NCBI GenBank assembly: GCA_049964535.1 | Contig: JBMFXG010000044.1 | Location: 1 to 15,612 of the forward strand | From: JAJYZP01 sp049964535 | Lineage (GTDB): Bacteria; Actinomycetota; Acidimicrobiia; Acidimicrobiales; Acidimicrobiaceae | Direction of reading: 5' to 3' | Length of the DNA: 15,612 nt | Part shown: positions 7,428 to 14,493 of the stretch, piece after piece | Layout: every line of letters starts with the position of its first letter | Position numbering within the stretch: position 1 is the first letter of the stretch | Made by a program: the position numbers and the translations under genes | The notes under the pieces: generated by a model | The model's database searches: none | What the model saw: only the letters and a program-made list of their open reading frames with translations | What the model was told of the DNA's origin: nothing

Positions 7428-7753
7428 GACGAACAAGCCCTCGAGCTTCAACGGCAATCGCCACGACGGTCTCCAGCTATGTGGTGCATCCGTTGTGCGC
7501 GCAGCGGGCTGTCACCGTCAGCGGACAAGGGTTCCACTCGCACACGTCTCGTCCCTGTAGCTGCGAACGATCAACCTGGCCCTCAGCGGACCAAGGATCT
7601 TCCTGCACCGTGACGGCCTTTGCGACCGCCCCATCCGCGCGGGAATAGTCAGACGAGCACTACGTTGCACTTGCTGTAGCCCTGGCGAAGAGCGTCGTAC
7701 TCCTCCGAACCTCCTCTCCGCCTTCCATTCACAGCTAAAGGAGTTCTAGAAAC
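7428..7753 (+). other. 326-bp intergenic stretch, no gene
   Basis: No frame here looks like protein. It contains an imperfect direct repeat (TCAGCGGACAAGG near 7518 and TCAGCGGACCAAGG near 7580) and ends in the AAAGGAG ribosome binding site of the next gene. No clear terminator follows the flavoprotein gene, and I cannot identify a good promoter (a TTGCAC at 7665 lacks a partner -10). Confidence 0.35.
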
Positions 7754-8323
7754 GTGTCTACCGGCGAGCCGTCTATCCTTGCAATCTCCGGTTCACTCAG
7801 GCCAGAGTCCCTTAACACCATGCTTCTTCGTGCGCTTGCGGAGTTCGTACCGTCAACCATTCGTTACGAAGTCGTCAACGATATCTCCACACTGCCCTTC
7901 TACGACCAACGACTCGAGGTTGATCCTCCCTCATCGGTCCTCGACCTCCGCTCAAAGGTCCATGAAGCACATGCGCTGATCCTTGCATCACCGGAGTACA
8001 ACTACTCCTATTCAGGGCTGCTGAAAAATGCGCTCGAGTGGCTCTCTCGTCCAGTCGGCAGCGCCGTGCTCGAACACAAACCGGTCGCCCTCCTCGGTGC
8101 TGCACCCGGCCTCTACGGCACCGTTCGAGCTCAGGCGCACCTGAGACAAGTGCTCCATGGAACCAACTCTGTCGTGCTCCGACGCCCCGAGGTCTATGTC
8201 AACGAGGCTTCAAAGAAGTTTGACGACGCCGGCAAGCTGATCGACCCCACCGCTCGCTCACTAGTAGAACAGCTCATTCACAACCTGCTCAGCCACCTTC
8301 CTGAGAACTTCGAAGCAGCGTAA
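7754..8323 (+). CDS. NADPH-dependent FMN reductase (flavodoxin fold, ChrR/YieF-like)
   Basis: This 189-residue soluble flavoprotein belongs to the NADPH-dependent FMN reductase family, whose members reduce quinones, azo dyes, chromate or free flavin. The FMN phosphate loop is ISGSLRPESLN (residues 11-21). The diagnostic ASPEYNYSYSGLLKNALEWLSR block lies at about 78-99, and PVALLGAAPGLYGTVRAQAHLR gives the third flavin-contacting region. Length and motif order match E. coli YieF/ChrR-type proteins. The physiological substrate cannot be read from sequence; quinone or metal redox stress would be plausible next to an isoprenoid-quinone enzyme, but the two genes are 326 bp apart and probably separate. 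The GTG start is set by AAAGGAG ten bases upstream. A strong 9-bp hairpin follows the stop. Confidence 0.9.
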   Translation: MSTGEPSILAISGSLRPESLNTMLLRALAEFVPSTIRYEVVNDISTLPFYDQRLEVDPPSSVLDLRSKVHEAHALILASPEYNYSYSGLLKNALEWLSRPVGSAVLEHKPVALLGAAPGLYGTVRAQAHLRQVLHGTNSVVLRRPEVYVNEASKKFDDAGKLIDPTARSLVEQLIHNLLSHLPENFEAA

Positions 8324-8377
8324 GAGGGCTACCGCCTTCACGACCGATACGTACCAACGTCGAGGAGCTTCACTACA

Positions 8378-8401
8378 GCTTCTTCTGAGCGCAGAAGAAG
8401 C
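8378..8401 (+). terminator. 9-bp hairpin after the FMN reductase gene, possible terminator
   Basis: GCTTCTTCT (8378-8386) pairs perfectly with AGAAGAAGC (8393-8401) around a 6-base loop, 55 bases past the stop codon. No T-run follows on the plus strand, so termination would have to be of the U-tract-less kind found in actinobacteria. It could also be an mRNA-stabilising 3' structure. Confidence 0.45.
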
Positions 8402-8623
8402 GGCCTTGAAAACCGGTTGGCCACACACTTTGCAGGTGACCGGTCTCAGAGCGAGACTTATCGTCTTTACCGGTAGCAGAAGCTTAACGTTACGTGCGAT
8501 CTCGGGACTTGAGCGCTGCGACGCTCTCTGCGACTCAGAACTCCCCGGCGATAACTCGATCCCACTAACCCTGGCCTGCCTACGATGGAACATGGCGTAG
8601 GATCAAAGCGGAAAGGGGTGTTC
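8402..8623 (+). other. Intergenic leader of the HAD gene
   Basis: No gene is seen. A TACGAT hexamer at 8581-8586 could be a -10 for the HAD gene (start about 35 nt later), but the -35 region is poor. In-frame ATG codons at 8585 and 8594 precede the chosen HAD start and would add a short N-terminus that has no family counterpart. Confidence 0.3.
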
Positions 8624-9310
8624 ATGTCAAAGATCTACGACACCATCCTCTTCGACATCGATGGGACGCTCATCACATCTGGTGATGCCGGTGCTACCTC
8701 ATGGAGAGAGGCCTTCAACGAGATCTACGGGATTCCGGCAGATATCTCTGCGTTCACCGACACCGGAATGACCGACCCCGAGGTAGGTCGGAAGACCTTC
8801 CAGGCGGTTCTCGATCGAGATCCGAGCGACGAAGAGTTCCGCCATCTTCTCGATCGCCGCGAGTATCACCTTGTTGCCGCTATCGCCAACTCTTCTGGTT
8901 ATCGCGTCCTCTCAGGCGTTGATCGCCTGCTTCCTCGCCTCCTCCAAGAGGGCTATCTCCTCGGGATCGTCACCGGGAATCTCGAAGGTGCGGCACACAT
9001 CAAGCTCCACCGAGGCAATCTCAACCGATTCTTCGCCTACGGCGGGTTCGGCTCGGATTCGCCAGATCGAAAAGAGGTCACAAAGATCGCCATACAACGG
9101 GCCTCGCTCGTAAACGGAGCACCGATAGCACCAGAGGCCTGCCTCGTGATCGGCGACACTCCTCACGATGCCGAGGGCGCACACGGCGCAGGCGTCAAGT
9201 GTGTCGGGGTTGCGAGCCACAAGTTCACAGCTCAAGAGCTGCGAGACGGGGGTGCAGACTACGTGATTACCTCGCTCGAGGAGGAGCTGCCTCTTGATCG
9301 AGCTCTGTAG
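8624..9310 (+). CDS. HAD-superfamily hydrolase (phosphoglycolate phosphatase-like)
   Basis: The 228-residue phosphatase has all four HAD motifs. Motif I is ILFDIDGTL with nucleophile Asp11 and acid/base Asp13. Motif II is IVTGN (Thr). Motif III is the Lys in RKEVTKIAI. Motif IV is CLVIGDTPHDAEGA, with its Mg-binding aspartates. A helical C1 cap lies between motifs I and II (about 20-95), as in phosphoglycolate phosphatase and beta-phosphoglucomutase relatives. The substrate is unknown: a sugar phosphate would fit the neighbouring pgi, but HAD specificity cannot be predicted this way. I start at the ATG at 8624 because AAAGGGG lies seven bases upstream and the protein then begins MSKIYDTILFD, as is usual; a 13-residue extension to 8585 is possible. 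It is probably monocistronic, with 280 bp before pgi. Confidence 0.88.
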   Translation: MSKIYDTILFDIDGTLITSGDAGATSWREAFNEIYGIPADISAFTDTGMTDPEVGRKTFQAVLDRDPSDEEFRHLLDRREYHLVAAIANSSGYRVLSGVDRLLPRLLQEGYLLGIVTGNLEGAAHIKLHRGNLNRFFAYGGFGSDSPDRKEVTKIAIQRASLVNGAPIAPEACLVIGDTPHDAEGAHGAGVKCVGVASHKFTAQELRDGGADYVITSLEEELPLDRAL

Positions 9311-9590
9311 ATCGTCTCCGCCTGGCGGCATCTCGCTCACAGGTTTACCGAACAACGACCGAATGCTCGCAAACGAGCCGAGATTATCGAGACCAGTACA
9401 GGTCCGCCGACTGAGGCCCAGTGCACCGATCAGTGCACTCCTGGCCGGCACTACCCAACTATCCAAGCACCGCACGACATTTCGATCGGGCGCTTCTGGA
9501 ACTGTGGCGGATGAGCACACGACAACAACCCACCAACACTGGATCAACACTCCACAGCAGAAGTGTGTCTAATCAACAAGGAGCACCATC
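9311..9590 (+). other. Intergenic region before pgi
   Basis: No gene is seen on the plus strand; a long minus-strand frame across 8912-9550 is a shadow of the HAD gene. The region holds a stable-looking hairpin at 9415-9446 and ends with AAGGAG seven bases before the pgi ATG. I cannot identify promoter hexamers with confidence. Confidence 0.35.
9415..9446 (+). other. Hairpin in the HAD-pgi intergenic region
   Basis: A 7-bp stem AGTGCAC/GTGCACT (9420-9426, 9433-9439) with a 6-base loop is extended across a small asymmetric bulge by GGCC/GGCC (9415-9418, 9443-9446). There is no T-run after it. It lies 145 bases before pgi and may end the HAD transcript or be part of the pgi leader. Confidence 0.4.
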
Positions 9591-11237
9591 ATGAACGATT
9601 CACAACCAGCAGACGATACGGCGCAGTGGGCAGCACTCGAGGCAGACGCTGAGCGTCTGCGATCAACCAGTCTGCGAGAGCTCTTTGCCGCAGACCCAGA
9701 TCGCGCCAAGAGTCTTACGCTCGAAGCAGAAGGGGTGTACCTCGACCTCTCTAAAAACCTTCTCGATAGCGACGTCTTACGCCACCTCTGCGACTTAGCT
9801 CGAACGTGTCGACTTGAGGAGAAGATCGAGGCGATGTTTCGAGGTGACCGAATCAACATCTCAGAGGGCCGGGCGGTCTTGCACGTAGCACTTCGCGCAC
9901 CGCAAGACCAGGTCATAATGCTTGATGGAATCAATGTCGTCACCGAGGTCCACGAGGTCCTTCGTGCAATGGAACGCTTCGCCACCTCTGTACGAGATGG
10001 CTCTTGGGTGGGATATAGCGGTCACCGCATACAAAACGTCATTAATATCGGCATCGGCGGATCCGATCTCGGACCAGCTATGGCGTATGAGGCGCTCCGA
10101 GCCTACAGCGATCGCTCTCTGACCTTTCGATTCATCTCCAACGTCGACGGCGCCGATCTCCTCGAAGCGACGAATGGTCTCGATCCGGCGGAGACACTTT
10201 TCATCGTCTGTTCGAAGAGTTGGAATACTCAAGAGACTCTCACCAACGCAGATGCTGCGCGATCGTGGATTCTCAAGCACTTCCAAGGCGATACTGCAGC
10301 CGTCGAGCGACACTTCGTTGCTGTCTCCACCAACGCTCAAGGTGTCGCTGACTTTGGGATCAATACCGACAACATGTTCGGTTTTTGGGACTGGGTAGGA
10401 GGACGATACTCCTTTGAATCCGCCGTCGGACTCTCCCTCATGATCGCCATCGGCCCGGAGAACTTTTCTGCACTCTTGCGAGGACTGCATCGAATCGATG
10501 AGCACTTCCGTTCAGCCCCAATCGAGGAGAACCTACCCGTCCTTCTTGGACTCGTCTCCGTGTGGTACAACAACTTCCACGGTGCTCAGAGTGTTGCTGT
10601 ACTCCCTTACAGTCGATATCTCTGGGATCTTCCCGCCTATCTGCAGCAGCTTGAGATGGAGTCGAACGGAAAGCACGTCGACCTACATGGAGAGACGGTC
10701 AGCCTTCAGACCGCTCCAGTTATCTGGGGAGCAGCCGGTACGAATGGACAGCACGCCTTCTACCAACTCCTTCACCAGGGCACCAAGCTGATTCCCGTAG
10801 AGTTCATTGGATTTTTCCGTGCGATCGAGCCACATGGGGAACAACACGAACTTCTCATGGCCAACATGTTTGCACAGGCCGAAGCGCTGGCCTTTGGCAG
10901 AGGAGAAGAGGAGCTCCGCTTGAGTGGGAGTACGGAGAGCCAGATACCCCATCGAGTCTGCCTCGGCAATCACCCTACGACCTCGATCCTCTTCGACCAG
11001 CTCACTCCCGAGACGCTCGGTGAGTTGATAGCACTCTACGAGCACCGTGTCTTCACCGAAGGTGTCATCTGGGGCATTGACTCGTTCGATCAGTGGGGCG
11101 TCGAGCTTGGCAAAGTGCTCGCCAAAAAGATCGAACCTGAACTCACCGATACCGGCGAGGTAGACCTCCAGCACGACTCATCTACGAATGCTTTGATCGA
11201 ACGATACCGGAGCATCCATGGCCGTCCCAATCACTGA
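9591..11237 (+). CDS. pgi: Glucose-6-phosphate isomerase
   Basis: This cytosolic enzyme interconverts glucose-6-phosphate and fructose-6-phosphate. At 548 residues it has the full length of the long PGI family. The phosphate-binding loop CSKSWNTQETLTNA lies at 207-220 (usually SKTFTTQET), after GIGGSDLGPAM. GGRYS is present. The catalytic residues by motif are Glu357 in EMESNGK, His388 in GTNGQH and Lys508 in FDQWGVELGKVLAKK, matching rabbit Glu357, His388 and Lys518. The segment before GTNGQH reads WGAAG instead of the common WGEPG; that Glu is not the catalytic one. The ATG has AAGGAG seven bases upstream. The gene stands alone between 280-bp and 340-bp gaps, but it belongs functionally with glgX upstream and zwf downstream at the glucose-6-phosphate node. 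Confidence 0.97.
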   Translation: MNDSQPADDTAQWAALEADAERLRSTSLRELFAADPDRAKSLTLEAEGVYLDLSKNLLDSDVLRHLCDLARTCRLEEKIEAMFRGDRINISEGRAVLHVALRAPQDQVIMLDGINVVTEVHEVLRAMERFATSVRDGSWVGYSGHRIQNVINIGIGGSDLGPAMAYEALRAYSDRSLTFRFISNVDGADLLEATNGLDPAETLFIVCSKSWNTQETLTNADAARSWILKHFQGDTAAVERHFVAVSTNAQGVADFGINTDNMFGFWDWVGGRYSFESAVGLSLMIAIGPENFSALLRGLHRIDEHFRSAPIEENLPVLLGLVSVWYNNFHGAQSVAVLPYSRYLWDLPAYLQQLEMESNGKHVDLHGETVSLQTAPVIWGAAGTNGQHAFYQLLHQGTKLIPVEFIGFFRAIEPHGEQHELLMANMFAQAEALAFGRGEEELRLSGSTESQIPHRVCLGNHPTTSILFDQLTPETLGELIALYEHRVFTEGVIWGIDSFDQWGVELGKVLAKKIEPELTDTGEVDLQHDSSTNALIERYRSIHGRPNH

Positions 11238-11508
11238 CCGAGCCTGCGAAACAATCTAAGGCCGCGATATCTGGCGCTCTTCGAAGCACCCGAACAGACT
11301 CTACGTGAGCTATCAAGGTGGCGTGACTGCGTTCGTCACGAGTCCGGCTTCACCTCTAGGAGCGGTCGAGCTTCATCGAGCAGTACCCCAAAGACGATCT
11401 CTCGACGCTCAAGATCTGTCACGTATCCTCGCTATCGATCATGTGCACCGAATCGAGAGGATACTTAGCTCAATCACCCCTGAGAGAACTCGCTTCCCAG
11501 ACAAGTAC
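11238..11508 (+). other. Intergenic region pgi-marR with long inverted repeat
   Basis: No convincing gene; a plus-strand frame from 11305 into the MarR start region has no ribosome binding site and no family match. A perfect 8-bp inverted repeat (GTATCCTC at 11423-11430, GAGGATAC at 11457-11464) encloses a further TCGAT/ATCGA pair, giving a 42-nt hairpin. It may terminate pgi or bind a regulator. A shorter hairpin GTGAC/GTCAC sits around 11323-11339. Confidence 0.4.
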
Positions 11509-11556
11509 TTACTCATACAAATATTTACTCATACAAATATTTACCTAAACGAATAG
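11509..11556 (+). repeat. Tandem 16-bp repeats in front of marR, probable operator array
   Basis: TTACTCATACAAATAT occurs twice, perfectly and head to tail (11509-11524, 11525-11540). A degenerate third unit follows at 11541-11556 (11 of 16 identical by my alignment), and possibly a weaker fourth lies before them (11493-11508). The block is far more AT-rich than its surroundings. It ends 23 bp before the MarR start, where an autoregulator would be expected to bind. AAATATTT, itself palindromic, recurs with 16-bp spacing. Confidence 0.8.
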
Positions 11557-11579
11557 TGGCAGAGTACAATGACACAGCT

Positions 11580-12110
11580 ATGGAAGTTTCGTCTCGAGAG
11601 CGTTTGATCGACGCCATCACCAGTGCAAGTCGAGCGCTCGTCGCCATCTCCGCACGTTCCCTCGAAGGAATCGGAGAGGAGGTTACGCTGACCCAGTACC
11701 GAGCACTCGTCGTACTTGCCAGTCGCGGTCCTCTGACCTTGACGGAGTTTGCTCGCTACCTCATGAAAACTCCGGCCACCGCGAGTCGTACCGTGGACCG
11801 CCTCGTCGCGCGAGGACTAGTCACTCGTCAGAGTTCTAGCGATGACCGCCGCCAAGTTGAGCTCCAACTATCCCAAGAAGGTGCCGACCTTGTTCACAGT
11901 GTCACGCTGCGTCGGCGAGACGCTATTGCCGAGGTGCTGCGGTCGATTCCCGCAGAGACACTCGAACCCCTCGCCAAGGTGCTGGAAGACTTTTCAACTG
12001 CAGCAGGTGAACTACCTGAACAGGAGTGGTCTTTGGGATGGGAGATCGATCAATGGCGCACGAGCGCCCAGGCCACCCTTCATGGAGGAGAGACAGGTCG
12101 AACACTATGA
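11580..12110 (+). CDS. MarR-family transcriptional regulator
   Basis: The 176-residue winged-helix DNA-binding protein has the MarR order: N-terminal dimerisation helix (RERLIDAITSASRALVAISARSL), TLTQYRALVVLASRG, recognition region TLTEFARYLMKTPATASRTVDRLVARGLV, wing RQSSSDDRRQVELQLSQEG, then a C-terminal dimerisation helix ending EQEWSLGW. I prefer the ATG at 11580 because the N-terminus then matches the short leader usual for this subgroup, and because GTG 11556 falls inside the last repeat unit. Neither start has a Shine-Dalgarno. A TACAAT at 11565-11570 could be a -10 that makes the message nearly leaderless. The stop overlaps the ATG of the ClC gene (ATGA), so the pair is an operon. The ligand is unknown; autoregulation through the upstream repeats is inference. 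Confidence 0.88.
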   Translation: MEVSSRERLIDAITSASRALVAISARSLEGIGEEVTLTQYRALVVLASRGPLTLTEFARYLMKTPATASRTVDRLVARGLVTRQSSSDDRRQVELQLSQEGADLVHSVTLRRRDAIAEVLRSIPAETLEPLAKVLEDFSTAAGELPEQEWSLGWEIDQWRTSAQATLHGGETGRTL

Positions 12111-13474
12111 GATCCCTACTCGAAACATTTCGTGAGTTCATCAATCGATCGTCGTACACTGTGCGGTGGAGCATCCTCGGCGTACTCTTAGGGCTGATAG
12201 CGGGAGCCGGAGCAGTGCTTTTCTATAGCGTGCTCCAACTTGCGACATCGCTCTTTCTTGCGCATCTCGGAGGGTACCACGTCCCCACCCCCGCCGGTGA
12301 AGGGAACTCCCACGGATCATCCACCTTCGTACACCCGATCTTGATCCCTCTCATCGTCGGTCTCGGCGGCGCTCTCGCAGGAATCTTGGTCTTCACGTTC
12401 GCTCCAGACGCCGAGGGTCACGGCACCGACGCAGCGATTAAAGCAGCGCTCCACGAACCATTCGGCATCAAAGTTCGAACGGTGATCGTCAAGATCATTG
12501 CATCTGGCCTCACCATAGGATCCGGAGGATCTGGGGGTCGGGAGGGTCCAAGCGGCCAAATCAGCGCAGGATTTGGCTCTCTCCTTGCTCGCGTGCTCAA
12601 ACTCAGTCCAAGCGATGCCAAAACCGCTGTCTCCGTTGGCGTTGGGAGCGGAATTGGAGCGATCTTCGGCTCGCCACTTGGAGGAGCAGTACTCGGTTGC
12701 GAGATTCTCTATCGAGAAGACTTTGACCCAACACCGCTCGTGCCGGGCTTCATAGCATCGTTCGTCGCCTATGCCGTCTTCGCTAGCTTCGAGGGATTCT
12801 CTCCACTCTTCGGCATCGTTCACCCCTACCAGATGCACTCGGTCTGGATCATCTTCGCCTTCATAGCGCTCGGAATTCTCTGTGCTGGATTCGGAATCTT
12901 CTACCAAAAGTCCTTCTACGGCATCCAAGGTGTCTTCCATCACCTCCCACTCCCTCGCTGGGTCAAGCCAGCACTCGCCGGTCTCGTGGTTGGGGCAATC
13001 GGCCTTGCCGTGCCCGAGGTGCTCGGCACCGGTTACGGTTGGATTCAGCGACTCTTTACCTCCCAGATCTCAACGATTCCGCTCTTGGTCATCATCTTGG
13101 TGCCCTTCCTCCGCATTCTCGCCACCGGTCTCTCCATCGGATCGGGAGGATCTGGGGGTATCTTCGGACCTGGAATGGTGATCGGGGGCTTCGTCGGCGG
13201 GGCGTTCTGGCGCGTCCTACATCCATTCATCCCTGCTCTCGGCCACGATCCGGCACCGTTCGTACTAGCGGGAATGATGGCGTGCTTCGGCAGCATTGCG
13301 CGAGCTCCCATTGCGGTAACGATCATGGTCATGGAGATGACCGGCTCCATCGGCGTCGTCATTCCCGCCTTAGCAGCGATCGCCACAGCATCACTCTTGA
13401 TCCATCGCTATGGAGGTTCCATCTACGAAAATCAAGCACAGAACCGAACGAGCGTCGACGCAGAGAGTTCGTAA
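12107..13474 (+). CDS. ClC-family chloride channel/transporter
   Basis: This 455-residue polytopic membrane protein moves chloride or other anions. The N-terminal helix starts at about residue 15. GHGTDAAIKAAL takes the place of the usual GSGIP filter segment. The filter motif GSGGSGGREGPSGQ carries the gating glutamate Glu146. IFGSPLGGAVLGCEILYRE follows (199-200 = Glu-Ile) and then GSGGSGGIFGPGMVIGG (351-355 = GIFGP). No CBS domains follow, as in many prokaryotic members. The pattern Glu-Ile after the SPLGG helix puts a hydrophobic residue where E. coli ClC-ec1 has the internal proton glutamate Glu203. The ATG overlaps the MarR stop, so translation is probably coupled. The frame extends to 12026, but that stretch lies within marR. 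In an acidophile it could serve pH homeostasis; this is inference. Confidence 0.93.
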   Translation: MRSLLETFREFINRSSYTVRWSILGVLLGLIAGAGAVLFYSVLQLATSLFLAHLGGYHVPTPAGEGNSHGSSTFVHPILIPLIVGLGGALAGILVFTFAPDAEGHGTDAAIKAALHEPFGIKVRTVIVKIIASGLTIGSGGSGGREGPSGQISAGFGSLLARVLKLSPSDAKTAVSVGVGSGIGAIFGSPLGGAVLGCEILYREDFDPTPLVPGFIASFVAYAVFASFEGFSPLFGIVHPYQMHSVWIIFAFIALGILCAGFGIFYQKSFYGIQGVFHHLPLPRWVKPALAGLVVGAIGLAVPEVLGTGYGWIQRLFTSQISTIPLLVIILVPFLRILATGLSIGSGGSGGIFGPGMVIGGFVGGAFWRVLHPFIPALGHDPAPFVLAGMMACFGSIARAPIAVTIMVMEMTGSIGVVIPALAAIATASLLIHRYGGSIYENQAQNRTSVDAESS

Positions 13475-13522
13475 CGTACTACCTGAATCGAACACACACC
13501 AGTGCTCTGCGCGCTACACGCA

Positions 13523-13552
13523 TTCGACGAGGGCGCCGACAGGTGCTATGGT
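13523..13552 (+). promoter_or_regulatory. Possible promoter of the mutarotase-zwf operon
   Basis: TTCGAC (13523-13528), an 18-bp spacer and an extended -10 TGCTATGGT (hexamer TATGGT at 13547-13552) give a plausible sigma-70 type promoter. Transcription would begin about 20 nt before the GTG at 13579, leaving room for AAGGAG. The -35 match is partial. Confidence 0.4.
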
Positions 13553-13578
13553 GACCTCGAAGAGCCGAAGGAGACGAT

Positions 13579-14493
13579 GTGCAATACTATCCATCTGGAG
13601 ATCAGTACGAGATTGTGTATGAGAGCCAGCGAGCCGTCATCGTAAGCGTTGGCGGCGGAGTTCGTCGCTACGATGTTGCAGACCGACCAGTCTTCGACCC
13701 CTACGACCTATCTGCACTGTGTGATGGAGCTCACGGTACCGCCCTCATTCCCTGGCCAAACCGACTCGAAGATGGTCAGTACAGCTTTAACGGCACGTCG
13801 TACCAGGTCCCCATCACCGAAGTCGATAAAAACAATGCCATACACGGCTTCCTTCGCTGGCAGTCCTTCGACCTCAAAGACCAGAGCGCCCAAGCAGTAA
13901 CGGTCGGTACCGTTCTCTACCCGTTCCCTGGATACCCCTTCATCCTCGAGGTCAAGATCGCCTACTCGCTCAGCGAGAGTGGACTTGAAGTTGCAACCAC
14001 GGCGACGAACCACTCAGAGGCACCATGTCCCTACGCCACCGGCCACCACCCCTACCTCTCCCCCGGAGCAGACACCCTCGTCGATGAGGCCACTTTGACC
14101 ATTCCTGCCGCAACGAGGATTCTGACCGACGAACGACAGCTACCCATCGGCAACGAATCAGTTCAGGGGACCGAGTACGACTTCCAGAACGGGAAGAAGA
14201 TTGGACCACTCGCCATCGATTACGGATTCTCAAATCTGAAGCGCGACGGCGATGGACGAGCTTGGGCACGGCTCGATGGTACCGACGGTAAAAGTGCTGA
14301 AATCTGGGTCGATGCTCACTACAGCGTGCTCGAGATCTATACCGGCGACACGCTCGCACCAGATCGCCGACGACGTGGACTTGGCGTAGAACCGATGACC
14401 TGCCCCCCTAATGGACTCCATAGCGGAGAAGGCGTTATCGTCATAGAGCCACACCAGTCAGTCACCACGACCTGGGGCGCGAGGCTTCAGTGA
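13579..14493 (+). CDS. Aldose 1-epimerase (mutarotase) family protein
   Basis: The 304-residue cytosolic protein has the GalM-type galactose mutarotase-like fold. It interconverts alpha and beta anomers of a sugar, possibly a sugar phosphate. Motifs: IPWPNRLEDGQYSFNG with the substrate-binding Arg, His89 in HGFLRW, catalytic acid His157 in TGHHPY, and catalytic base Glu271 in GLGVEPMTCPPN. The pattern is closest to the YihR-like subgroup as I recall it, but D-hexose-6-phosphate mutarotases belong to the same superfamily. The GTG start is set by AAGGAG five bases upstream; an ATG two bases earlier is out of frame. The last base before the stop is the first base of the zwf start (GTGA overlap), so the two are translationally coupled. 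This suggests it may supply beta-glucose-6-phosphate to G6PDH. Confidence 0.9.
   Translation: MQYYPSGDQYEIVYESQRAVIVSVGGGVRRYDVADRPVFDPYDLSALCDGAHGTALIPWPNRLEDGQYSFNGTSYQVPITEVDKNNAIHGFLRWQSFDLKDQSAQAVTVGTVLYPFPGYPFILEVKIAYSLSESGLEVATTATNHSEAPCPYATGHHPYLSPGADTLVDEATLTIPAATRILTDERQLPIGNESVQGTEYDFQNGKKIGPLAIDYGFSNLKRDGDGRAWARLDGTDGKSAEIWVDAHYSVLEIYTGDTLAPDRRRRGLGVEPMTCPPNGLHSGEGVIVIEPHQSVTTTWGARLQ

Noticed and set aside
6685..7560. Plus-strand 291-codon frame and an overlapping 240-codon frame inside the flavoprotein gene.
   Set aside because: Both are out-of-frame readings of the GGR-family gene, with Ser/Arg/Pro-rich, motif-free translations.
8912..9550. Minus-strand open frame of 212 codons across the HAD gene.
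   Set aside because: It is antisense to a clear HAD phosphatase, has no family-like motifs and no ribosome binding site. I treat it as a shadow frame.
10722..10754. Pgi reads WGAAGTNGQH instead of WGEPGTNGQH, seeming to lose a catalytic glutamate.
   Set aside because: Counting along the human/rabbit enzyme as I recall it, the catalytic Glu357 is in MESNGK, not in WGEPG. That glutamate (Glu357 here too), His388 and the C-terminal Lys508 are all present, so the enzyme looks intact.
11305..11556. Short plus-strand frame of 83 codons before marR.
   Set aside because: It has no ribosome binding site and no recognisable motif, and its end is simply the translation of the AT-rich tandem repeats.
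12026..12106. ClC frame extended to an upstream start within marR.
   Set aside because: The extra 27 residues are the alternative frame of the MarR C-terminus. The ATG at 12107 with ATGA overlap fits the operon and the family N-terminus.
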